Source: Flavobacterium sp. UBA7665
GTDB taxonomy: Bacteria > Bacteroidota > Bacteroidia > Flavobacteriales > Flavobacteriaceae
Length of the DNA stretch: 38,964 nt
Direction: 5' to 3'
Assembly: GCA_002483285.1 (NCBI GenBank)
Contig: DLHP01000002.1
Span: forward strand, 1-38,964
A model generated the notes under the pieces. The model made no database searches, was not told the DNA's origin, and saw nothing but the letters and a program-made list of their open reading frames with translations. Of the stretch, positions 26,170 through 32,482 are shown piece by piece. Each line of letters starts with the position of its first letter. Positions within the stretch are counted from its first letter, which is position 1. A program made the translations under genes and the position numbers.

Positions 26170-26651
26170 TAATAGTCTATTTTTTTGTTGCTGGTTTCCC
26201 AAAGGCGGAAGGCTTCGAGTGCCTCGTCGCGCATCATTTGCTCGGTGACGAGCTTACGGCTTTCTACCGGGATTTCTATTTCGTCGTAGATGAATTGGTC
26301 ATCGAACGCGATTTCGGCCGCATCGGCTTTGGTGTTGGCGTAATACATCTTGTCTGGCCTGGCCCAATAAATCGCGCCAAGGCACATGGGGCAAGGCTCG
26401 CAGCTCGTGTAAATCTCACAGCCGTCGAGCTGGAAACTGCCCAACGCCTTACAGGCATTCCTGATGGCCACGACCTCAGCATGCGCCGTTGGGTCATTGG
26501 TTGAAGTCACCGAGTTGGCACCGCGCGCGATGATCACGCCGTCCTTAACGACCACGGCACCAAACGGGCCGCCGTTACCCGATTTTACGTTTTCTATAGA
26601 GAGGTTGATGGCTTCGAGCATGAAGCTTTCTTTGGAGGTTGTTGCGCACAT
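26169..26651 (-). CDS. guaD: guanine deaminase (CDA superfamily)
   Basis: 160 residues. Cytidine deaminase-like zinc hydrolase with TAHAEVVAIRNA (zinc His and catalytic Glu) and CEPCPMCLGAIYWA (zinc cysteines), the pattern of B. subtilis GuaD. Converts guanine to xanthine and so feeds the xanthine dehydrogenase encoded directly downstream. First gene of the purine operon: the terminator of the TIR operon lies about 60 bp upstream and a weak promoter box lies between. tRNA adenosine deaminase is less likely, given the context and the TKADAAEIAFDDQFIYDEI segment typical of GuaD. Confidence 0.93.
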   Translation of the reverse strand: MCATTSKESFMLEAINLSIENVKSGNGGPFGAVVVKDGVIIARGANSVTSTNDPTAHAEVVAIRNACKALGSFQLDGCEIYTSCEPCPMCLGAIYWARPDKMYYANTKADAAEIAFDDQFIYDEIEIPVESRKLVTEQMMRDEALEAFRLWETSNKKIDY

Positions 26652-26669
26652 AATTTTAAATTTAGGGGG

Positions 26670-26677
26670 TAAATATA
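26670..26677 (-). promoter_or_regulatory. candidate -7 box of the purine operon
   Basis: TATATTTA on the minus strand differs from TAnnTTTG only in the last base and lies 18 bp before the guaD start, between it and an upstream terminator. No convincing -33 box is visible. Confidence 0.3.
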
Positions 26678-26714
26678 GGGAAAAGTTGGGAAAGCAGTAA
26701 CTACCATAGGGTTG

Positions 26715-26740
26715 TAAAAAAAGCGCTTTGGGAGCGCTTT
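26715..26740 (-). terminator. terminator at the end of the TIR/SLOG operon
   Basis: Stem AAAGCGCT/AGCGCTTT with a 5-base loop followed on the minus strand by a T-run. It lies about 85 bp beyond the stop codon of the last TIR-like gene (26825) and before guaD, so it separates the defence-like operon from the purine operon. Confidence 0.8.
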
Positions 26741-26824
26741 GGGGTTTTGGCTTGTTTGTTTTTTTTGGAAACTTGGTGGCCTAGGATTTTCGGGGAATGT
26801 CTTAACAGTCCTTAACGGAAGGAC

Positions 26825-27316
26825 TTAATAATTATTTCTAATTTTTATCGATTCCTCAATCCAGTCTTCAAGATTATTCGCAATATCATTATATGCATTG
26901 TTGGAACTTGGATTATAGCATTTAACTATCGAGGCTAAAGATTTACCGTCTCTACTCATCGTAAACGTTTGAAATGGATTTGGACCTGGTGAACATTTTC
27001 CATTTCTCGGACACTTTAGATTGTGAATGTAAATACCTAACACACCTTTACCGTCATTCCAGGCTTTTTCTATTTCATATTTAACCCACTTACGATTAGC
27101 GGTTTCAGAACCAATCAAGACAACTAAACAACTCTTGTAATGTAAATTATCGTTAATCCATTTTTTAATTGCTGTTTCCCCACCTCTTTTAACTGTTTCC
27201 CAATCATTTGCGGAAACAGGTTTGTTGTCTTCCAAAGCTCCTATATTTCTAATTTGCTGAACTCTAAAAACGTCATTGTCATAATGAAAACTATAAAATA
27301 TTTGCCTTTTTGCCAT
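26825..27316 (-). CDS. ThsB-like TIR-like domain protein (DUF1863/MTH538 type)
   Basis: 163 residues, almost all one domain. The first strand is RQIFYSFHYDND (4-15), then helix and loop with GGETAIKKWINDNL, SCLVVLIGSETANRKWVKYEIEKAW (62-86, read as two segments) and GVLGIYIHNLK. The Trp77 to Glu81 pair marks the position of the catalytic Glu in TIR NADases. This is the MTH538 TIR-like family that includes the Thoeris sensor ThsB, which makes a cyclic ADP-ribose-type signal after phage infection. A cysteine-containing insert (CPRNGKCSPGPNPF) follows. It is the last gene of the four-gene operon and starts one base after the SLOG gene stop. Signal production is inferred from the family. Confidence 0.85.
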   Translation of the reverse strand: MAKRQIFYSFHYDNDVFRVQQIRNIGALEDNKPVSANDWETVKRGGETAIKKWINDNLHYKSCLVVLIGSETANRKWVKYEIEKAWNDGKGVLGIYIHNLKCPRNGKCSPGPNPFQTFTMSRDGKSLASIVKCYNPSSNNAYNDIANNLEDWIEESIKIRNNY

Positions 27317-27317
27317 A

Positions 27318-27914
27318 TTAATTAATTTTATCGATTAGTAGTTCTTGAAATAAACTCATATAACCATAGTCGTTAACAAGTTTTTCATTTTTAAATTGCT
27401 CAATGTTATTTTCGTAAATGATTTTGGCAGCTGCACCTGTACTTGCAATTGGCAGTAGAATTGCATTTGGGTTTAGTTCTCTAAATAAATTATACTCATC
27501 TTCAACACCATCCATTCCACCTATAAATACACCGGCTTCAAATGTATTCTCTCCTAACATTCTTTCTCGCATTAAACGCAAACTTGCTTTTATTTCTCCT
27601 AAATCCTCTGTTATTTCAACTGTTTCAAATTCCTTATTTTCAATTGGAAATTTTTTTTCAAAATGTTTTGACTGATATAGTTTAACGTGATTTTTAATAT
27701 CTATTTCAAATTTTTCTAAAACATAATGTATAATTGGAGTTATAGACGGATGTCCTCCCCATATCAATCTGTACTTAGGTATTACGAGTGACGCTAAAGC
27801 AATTACTGAATCTCTAATTGCAATAATATCTGCCGTGTTATAATACTTTTCGTGCCTTTCCTTGAATGGAATACTAGCAGATAAAAATATATTTTTTAAT
27901 TCTTCTGCAGCCAT
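27318..27914 (-). CDS. SLOG-like (TIR-associated, SLOG cluster 3-type) nucleotide-binding protein
   Basis: 198 residues. It opens with IFLSASIPFKER (9-20), a start I associate with the SLOG cluster 3 family. Glycine-rich ligand-site motifs follow: IWGGHPSITP (51-60), GVFIGGMDGVEDEY (128-141) and PIASTGAAAKI (155-165). SLOG domains bind nucleotide-derived ligands; in the Thoeris effector ThsA a SLOG domain senses the TIR-made signal. Here the SLOG is free-standing with no SIR2 or membrane domain, between two TIR-family genes, and it overlaps the upstream TIR gene by 19 bp. It may be the sensor or a ligand-processing partner. Family assignment is by motif memory and should be tested with an HMM. 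Confidence 0.75.
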   Translation of the reverse strand: MAAEELKNIFLSASIPFKERHEKYYNTADIIAIRDSVIALASLVIPKYRLIWGGHPSITPIIHYVLEKFEIDIKNHVKLYQSKHFEKKFPIENKEFETVEITEDLGEIKASLRLMRERMLGENTFEAGVFIGGMDGVEDEYNLFRELNPNAILLPIASTGAAAKIIYENNIEQFKNEKLVNDYGYMSLFQELLIDKIN

Positions 27915-29056
27915 ATATCAAATTCTTGCTTTTTAATTGTCTTTACATCTAGATATTCATTTAAATAGCTGAGATGTTTTAACCATTTTTCTCTGATTCT
28001 TACATCATCATAAATTAGATAAACTTCCTCAACAGAATATTCTTTGATTTCTTTTTTTAGTTCAGATGAAGTATTACAATCAAATGATTGAGGAATTCCA
28101 ACGGAAGGAATAAAAATTCTTCTCTTGTTATCTTCGATTTCTTCGGTAATAAATCTTTCGGGCTGAATAGTTAATGTTTTACCATATTTACGAGCTGAAT
28201 TAAGAAACTCAGTAATTAGATTATCTTGCCTTGCTGCTAGATTTCTTGCACGAATTGATTCAACTTGATTAACTAAATCATTAACCGTTTCATCATTCAG
28301 TTTAGAAGTATCTTTATTATCATAAATTCCATTTACAAAATTAGAATCTAACAATTGATATGGAAAACAAACTTCCGCCATTCTTTCTAATTCATGATTA
28401 GGCCATACAGCCTGAATGATGCCGATTTGTTTAACCGATGCTTCAGCAATTTCTTTTTCACACCATTCGCTTTTCAAAAATTTTGGCGTATTTAAAAGAA
28501 GAATAACGTCGCAGTCAGTCATTCTATGCCACAATTCATCTTGAAATGGTTCTCCTTGCTTTATCGAATGAGTATCTAAAAAAACGTCAAAATTGTTTTT
28601 TTCAAGCGCTTCATATAGTTGAATCGCAACAGAAGTTGATTCGTCTCTTTTGTAACTTACAAATATTTTTCTTGTACTTCTTAACTTTCCAAATGATTCA
28701 AGTATTAGGTCGACAATTTTATCTATATTATTTTCAGAATATTGCAATCCATTTTGGTTGCTTAATATTTTGGGGATTTCTTTGCCGAATGAATTAAAGA
28801 AAATTGGAAGAACAATATTTCCTTGGTTTAGCAATAATTGTATATCGTCCAAATCTTCGAAATTTCCGTTCTCATTTCCAAAATATATGACAAAGGCTGG
28901 TTGGTTACCTTTGTAAGAATTTAAGTTGTCCTTGAAGTATACTTCATAAAATTCTTTTTGAAGTTTCAGCTCTTCAATTTTCTCGTAGAGTTTTGAAATA
29001 GTACTTTCGACTAATGGTTTAATAGTGCCTAAAATAATTAATTGATATTTAAACAT
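27896..29056 (-). CDS. TIR domain protein with unknown N- and C-terminal domains
   Basis: 386 residues in three parts. Residues 129-220 are a canonical TIR domain: RKIFVSYKRDES, FDVFLDTHSIKQGEPF, DCDVILLLNTPKFLKSEWCEKE with Trp198, Cys199 and Glu202 (WCxxE, catalytic Glu of TIR NADases), and IIQAVWPN. Residues 1-125 form an alpha/beta region (YQLIILGTI, AFVIYFGNENG, IVLPIFFN) that could be a degenerate Rossmann- or TIR-like fold. Residues about 270-386 form another alpha/beta region with RRIFIPSVGIPQSFDC and VEEVYLIYDD, unknown to me. No membrane segment or signal peptide. Second gene in the operon, 3 bp after the first TIR gene. Possible effector or signal synthase; role not established. Confidence 0.85.
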   Translation of the reverse strand: MFKYQLIILGTIKPLVESTISKLYEKIEELKLQKEFYEVYFKDNLNSYKGNQPAFVIYFGNENGNFEDLDDIQLLLNQGNIVLPIFFNSFGKEIPKILSNQNGLQYSENNIDKIVDLILESFGKLRSTRKIFVSYKRDESTSVAIQLYEALEKNNFDVFLDTHSIKQGEPFQDELWHRMTDCDVILLLNTPKFLKSEWCEKEIAEASVKQIGIIQAVWPNHELERMAEVCFPYQLLDSNFVNGIYDNKDTSKLNDETVNDLVNQVESIRARNLAARQDNLITEFLNSARKYGKTLTIQPERFITEEIEDNKRRIFIPSVGIPQSFDCNTSSELKKEIKEYSVEEVYLIYDDVRIREKWLKHLSYLNEYLDVKTIKKQEFDIWLQKN

Positions 29057-29059
29057 AGT

Positions 29060-29653
29060 TTATTTATTTAGCCAGTCTTTTAATGGCGTAATAATTCTTA
29101 TTCCATCTTTATTGCGCGGTTTACAAACATAATATCCTCTTGGGATTAATTGTTTAGAAGTGAGATAACGATTTGTACCGTCTTCAAAATCTATACTTGG
29201 ATAAATTTGGAGATACTCATTTCCTTTATATTTAAAATCATATTCCCCTTTATCTTTTATTGGTATAATAGCAATATTTTCAATGTATTTATGAGTGTCA
29301 CCAATTCCAAGTTCCCAATTGCACCAATAAGATTCTATTGCTTTTTCTGTAGCAACTAGAACAAATTTTTTAGTATACTTTATTACGTCTTTAATTCTAA
29401 GTGCTGTTTCTCCAGAAGTTTCATCAGGCATTTTATTGTCCATGCTATCAATATAGACTTTTGCACCTAAATCCTCAAACAATTCTAGTATGCCTTTCGC
29501 TTCTTCTTGGTCATCTAAATCACTATGTTTGTGCGAAATAAAAACAGTTGTTTTATACTCTACTTTTGATTTACTAAATGTTCTGGTTTCTCTAACGGAT
29601 TCGTTTAGATTTATAAACTTATTTGTTTTGAAATGTCCTCTTTCAAATATCAT
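29060..29653 (-). CDS. TIR domain protein, first gene of the TIR/SLOG operon
   Basis: 197 residues from the ATG at 29653. The frame stays open further upstream, but that part is translated intergenic repeat, so I reject it. After a basic N-terminus (1-33) the TIR domain runs from about 34: TTVFISHKHSD, GAKVYIDSMDNKMPDETSG, KFVLVATEKAIESYWCNWELGIGD with Trp110 and Glu114 (WCxxE), and IAIIPIKDKG. The C-terminus continues with YLQIYPSIDFEDGTNRYLT, common in bacterial TIR proteins of the ThsB-like kind. It has no added effector or membrane domain. Predicted NAD-cleaving or cyclising enzyme of an immune operon. Confidence 0.85.
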   Translation of the reverse strand: MIFERGHFKTNKFINLNESVRETRTFSKSKVEYKTTVFISHKHSDLDDQEEAKGILELFEDLGAKVYIDSMDNKMPDETSGETALRIKDVIKYTKKFVLVATEKAIESYWCNWELGIGDTHKYIENIAIIPIKDKGEYDFKYKGNEYLQIYPSIDFEDGTNRYLTSKQLIPRGYYVCKPRNKDGIRIITPLKDWLNK

Positions 29654-29999
29654 ATTGGTAAATACTTTTTGTGATGCTATGCTGTTTTTCCATTTCCTCT
29701 GACATAGAAATATGCCAGCTAATGTAACTTTACAAAGAAAATACTTTTGTTCCTGAAGCGCCGAAGTGGTATTGCGCGCCCCAATAATACAAAAATTAAC
29801 CTCTCCCTCCAGAATTTCTACCTTTTTTTTAAAATAACGACCATCAAAAAAATCCGTGCAATCCGTGCAATCTGTGTTAAACCCCACAAACCTGTGGCAT
29901 TTTTTACACGCCCGCTTTTTTTGACACAACCACAAAAACTTCCCACGCCACTGTAACATTCTCCACAAATTGGTATCTTCAATCCTAAAAACCAACCAC
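29654..29999. other. upstream region of the TIR operon, repeat-bearing, divergent from GNAT gene
   Basis: About 346 bp without a gene. It should hold promoters for the leftward TIR operon and the rightward GNAT gene. I find no exact TAnnTTTG box for the former. A 9-bp tandem repeat (29851-29877) and a hairpin CCACA/TGTGG (29884-29897) followed by a T-run lie near its middle. Confidence 0.4.
29851..29877. repeat. three 9-bp tandem units, flavobacterial intergenic repeat
   Basis: Units AATCCGTGC, AATCCGTGC and AATCTGTGT in direct succession. This sequence is a familiar intergenic repeat in Flavobacterium genomes (from memory). It lies on the outer side of the AT-rich TIR island and may mark an old insertion border. 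Confidence 0.55.
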
Positions 30000-30512
30000 A
30001 TGACCCTCACCTACAGAAAAGCCATCGCCGCAGACGCCACCAAACTCTCCATCCTCTTCAAGCAAGTCTACATCGCCACCTACGGCACGGCCGGTGTGTC
30101 TGACGAGTTTGCCAACTTCATTAGCCAACGGTTCTCGGTAGCCACATTGGCACAAATGATAGCCGATGACGCGCATCCGCTTTTTGTCGCGGCGTACCAA
30201 AACAACCTCGTAGGCGCCGTAGAAATCGGCTACGGTTCGTGCCCGGTAGGTGACATCGTCGCACCCGAACTCAACAAACTCTACATCCTCGAATGGTTTT
30301 GCGGCCAAGGCGTAGGCCAACAACTCCTCGCGATGGCCGAGCAATACGTCTGGCAGCAAGGACATACCCAAATGTGGCTGTGGGTACTCGAAACCAATGC
30401 GCGCGCGATTGGGTTTTATAAGAAACATGGTTACAAGGAAATCGGCAATGCGCCGTTCCAGATGGAAGTGAACCGCTATGACAACCTCGTTATGGTCAAG
30501 GATCGGCCGTGA
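30000..30512 (+). CDS. GNAT family N-acetyltransferase
   Basis: 170 residues from the ATG at 30000; an upstream TTG in the same frame is less likely. GNAT fold: LTYRKAIAADATKL at the N-terminus, FVAAYQNNLVGAVEI, the acetyl-CoA loop in LEWFCGQGVGQQLLAMAEQY, where the usual Q/RxxGxG/A appears as GQGVGQQ, and WLWVLETNARAIGFYKKHGYKEIG as motif B. The substrate cannot be told. It is transcribed away from the TIR operon and is GC-rich like the chromosome, so it probably lies outside the island. Confidence 0.88.
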   Translation: MTLTYRKAIAADATKLSILFKQVYIATYGTAGVSDEFANFISQRFSVATLAQMIADDAHPLFVAAYQNNLVGAVEIGYGSCPVGDIVAPELNKLYILEWFCGQGVGQQLLAMAEQYVWQQGHTQMWLWVLETNARAIGFYKKHGYKEIGNAPFQMEVNRYDNLVMVKDRP

Positions 30513-30860
30513 TCGCTTTGCGTTAAATGAAATCGGTACGCAACTTCTGCGGCTATACCTCGCAAAAATTACAGTTAATGTGATGTCCAGGAATGCACCA
30601 TTGGCGTCTCAATCGAGCTCGGCGCGGATGTACTCGCGGTCGGCGTGACTGCGGATGCTGGTTTTTATTGTCGAGGTTTTCCATGGTTATAAATTATGCC
30701 TGGTTTAATTTTTAAACTCCTGCCAAGCTAATGAAAACGCGCGTTAACCATCGATGAACGACATGACGCCGGTGATTTGAAGAGTTTTTTTTCCGTTCAA
30801 CGATTTTAAATACAACGTAAATAGAAAGTTAATAGGTTTGAACTGTAAACATGCAAACAA
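30513..30860. other. gene-free interval with one promoter-like box
   Basis: Nearly 350 bp. A 43-codon arginine-rich open frame on the minus strand (30553-30684) resembles no protein I know and is probably not a gene. TAGGTTTG at 30833-30840 fits the TAnnTTTG -7 consensus and lies 20 bp before the next gene. Confidence 0.4.
30833..30840 (+). promoter_or_regulatory. candidate -7 box for the 125-residue hypothetical gene
   Basis: TAGGTTTG matches TAnnTTTG, 20 bp before the ATG at 30861. No clear -33 TTG is present. Confidence 0.4.
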
Positions 30861-31238
30861 ATGGAAGATACCTATAACCCAGCCTATCGCGAACAATTTT
30901 ACGAAGGCTATACCGTTGGCCTCAATCCGGCAAAAATCGTTTCGGCTAACCTGAGCAGCGAAGCCTTCACCTCGGGCTTCCAATCGGGCAGGCGCGAATA
31001 CGAACGCCTCAATGGGCGCATCACCAGTGGTATCCCCAAACGCATCGTGACCAAACGCGTACTCGAAGAATTCATGCTCGCCGGTATGTTGGGCATGGAT
31101 ACCGACTCTGAGCATTACACGCCTTACCAAATGGAAATCTTACTCAAATGGTACCAAAGTGGGATTGAGAAATACGACCCCGAACATAGTAGTTATTTGA
31201 TTTGGGTTTTGGAGAGTAAAGGGATTGGGGTGAGGTAA
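30861..31238 (+). CDS. hypothetical protein
   Basis: 125 residues, mostly helical in appearance, with no signal peptide, membrane segment or known motif. The N-terminal part YREQFYEGYTVGLNPAKIV followed by FTSGFQSGRREYERLNG looks like a repeated FYxGYxxG / FxSGFxxG unit. The C-terminal part YTPYQMEILLKWYQSGIEKY is probably a helix pair. The GC content and codon use fit the chromosome. Function unknown. It is a single gene with a possible promoter box just upstream. Confidence 0.75.
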   Translation: MEDTYNPAYREQFYEGYTVGLNPAKIVSANLSSEAFTSGFQSGRREYERLNGRITSGIPKRIVTKRVLEEFMLAGMLGMDTDSEHYTPYQMEILLKWYQSGIEKYDPEHSSYLIWVLESKGIGVR

Positions 31239-31294
31239 TTCGTTGATGGTTGGCAGTCAGGTCGATGTGATGCTGGGGTTTGGGCAAATTACCG

Positions 31295-31302
31295 TATATT
31301 TG
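31295..31302 (+). promoter_or_regulatory. putative -7 box of the NUMOD4/HNH-like gene
   Basis: TATATTTG fits TAnnTTTG exactly, 23 bp before the ATG at 31326. A TTTG at 31279-31282 is closer than the usual -33 spacing. Confidence 0.5.
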
Positions 31303-31325
31303 ACCCTCTCAAATACCACAAGAAG

Positions 31326-31907
31326 ATGATTAGATTTTATCCAAACGAAGAGTTTCGAGAAGTCGAGATTAATTACCCACTACAAAATCGCTATGCAGTT
31401 TCTAACAAAGGCAGGATTATTAGTTTTAAAGATTCACTTGAAAATGGAAGGCTAATTATCGGCGGAAATTCTACAGGTTACAAAACACTGCGGTTTAACA
31501 TCAAGAATAACAAAGGGAAAAAAACCAGCAAAACCCTTTTTGTGTACAAACTGGTTGCCGAGCTGTTCCTCCCAAAGCGATCTGCCGAAGATTTGTACGT
31601 CATTCACCTCGACTATTCGAAAGACAATGACGATGTTAGAAATTTACGATGGGTTACTTTGAAGGAAAAGTACGAACACAGGGATAAAAATCCAAAAGTG
31701 ATCAATAGTCCTGCTAAGGTTCGTGAAACCAAAATGAAGTCAGACGGCGCAAAACTTACTTTGACAAAGGTGATACACCTAAAAAAAATATTGAAAGATC
31801 CCAACAGAAAAACAAGGGCTAAAATACTAGCCAAACAATTTGGCATTAGTGAAATGCAAGTCAGCAGAATAAAAAGAGGGGAAAACTGGGCGCATGTAAA
31901 TGTTTAA
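31326..31907 (+). CDS. NUMOD4/HNH-like protein with C-terminal helix-turn-helix
   Basis: 193 residues. The N-terminus carries a NUMOD4-like module (NYPLQNRYAVSNKGRIISFKD). The middle, LYVIHLDYSKDNDDVRNLRWVT, aligns in pattern with the HNH endonuclease segment HHxDxxxxNNxxxNLxWVT, but the first His pair is reduced to one and the Asn pair is altered, so nuclease activity is doubtful. The C-terminal part, RAKILAKQFGISEMQVSRIKRGENWAHV, is a clear helix-turn-helix. Related proteins are homing-type or phage-derived nucleases. It may be a domesticated DNA-binding protein or a degenerate mobile nuclease. It is more AT-rich than the genes around it, consistent with acquisition. Confidence 0.8.
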   Translation: MIRFYPNEEFREVEINYPLQNRYAVSNKGRIISFKDSLENGRLIIGGNSTGYKTLRFNIKNNKGKKTSKTLFVYKLVAELFLPKRSAEDLYVIHLDYSKDNDDVRNLRWVTLKEKYEHRDKNPKVINSPAKVRETKMKSDGAKLTLTKVIHLKKILKDPNRKTRAKILAKQFGISEMQVSRIKRGENWAHVNV

Positions 31908-31931
31908 AGACCCCAACTGCTTATAGCCTTA

Positions 31932-32363
31932 TTAGTTTTGATCTGCGTAAAAATCTACAATCCACTCGATACCGTATTTGTCCCTGAAACAACCTCCGTA
32001 AGAACCCCAAGGACTGTCGCCGATTGGTGCTTCTATTTGTCCGCCCGCTGAAAGCCCATTGAATAAACGGTCTGCTTCTTCTCTGCTGTCGGTAGTGATT
32101 ACAATTTTACTCCTGTTTTCGTTTTCGTTGGTTTTGCCCATAAACTCCGGGACGTCGTTGGCCATAAGCATACTGCCTTGTCCGATGGGTAAAGCGATGT
32201 GCATGATTTTATTAAGCTCGTGTTCTGGTATGGGGAACTCATCGCTTGCGAGGTCCTTGAAACGAATCACTTTAGAAAACGTTCCGCCAAATACCGATTG
32301 GTAAAAGGCAAATGCTTCTTCGGCATTGCCGTTGAAATTCACGTGTGGATTGATCAGTGCCAT
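31932..32363 (-). CDS. VOC superfamily (PhnB-like) protein
   Basis: 143 residues from the ATG at 32363, preferred over a non-ATG extension upstream. PhnB/glyoxalase-like fold: INPHVNFNGNAEEAFAFYQSVFGG, MHIALPIGQGSMLMAND and WGSYGGCFRDKYGIEWIVDF. Family members bind a metal or small ligands and many are of unknown function. It lies convergent to the HNH-like gene and about 120 bp downstream of the arsenic pump gene, so it could be read with the ars operon, but nothing proves this. Confidence 0.88.
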   Translation of the reverse strand: MALINPHVNFNGNAEEAFAFYQSVFGGTFSKVIRFKDLASDEFPIPEHELNKIMHIALPIGQGSMLMANDVPEFMGKTNENENRSKIVITTDSREEADRLFNGLSAGGQIEAPIGDSPWGSYGGCFRDKYGIEWIVDFYADQN

Positions 32364-32482
32364 AATTATTGGTTTAATTGTTATGGTGTCAAATCTACCA
32401 AATAACGCCAAACAATTTATGGGTCATCGCGTCAAAAAGACGGTGGATTGCGTCAAAGCTTCGCCCGAAACAACACCAACCA

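Noticed and set aside
26825..29653. Canonical Thoeris system
   Set aside because: No SIR2-SLOG ThsA is present; SLOG is separate and there are two extra TIR proteins. It is related in parts but not the described layout.
29851..29877. CRISPR-like repeats
   Set aside because: Units are only 9 bp and directly adjacent without spacers.
29654..30010. Upstream extension of the first TIR gene to a start at 30010
   Set aside because: The extension is translation of the flavobacterial intergenic repeat (it gives a TDCTDCTD-like stretch). The ATG at 29653 begins the TIR-like protein.
30553..30684. 43-residue minus-strand open frame
   Set aside because: Arginine-rich, no resemblance to a known protein and no promoter or neighbour support.
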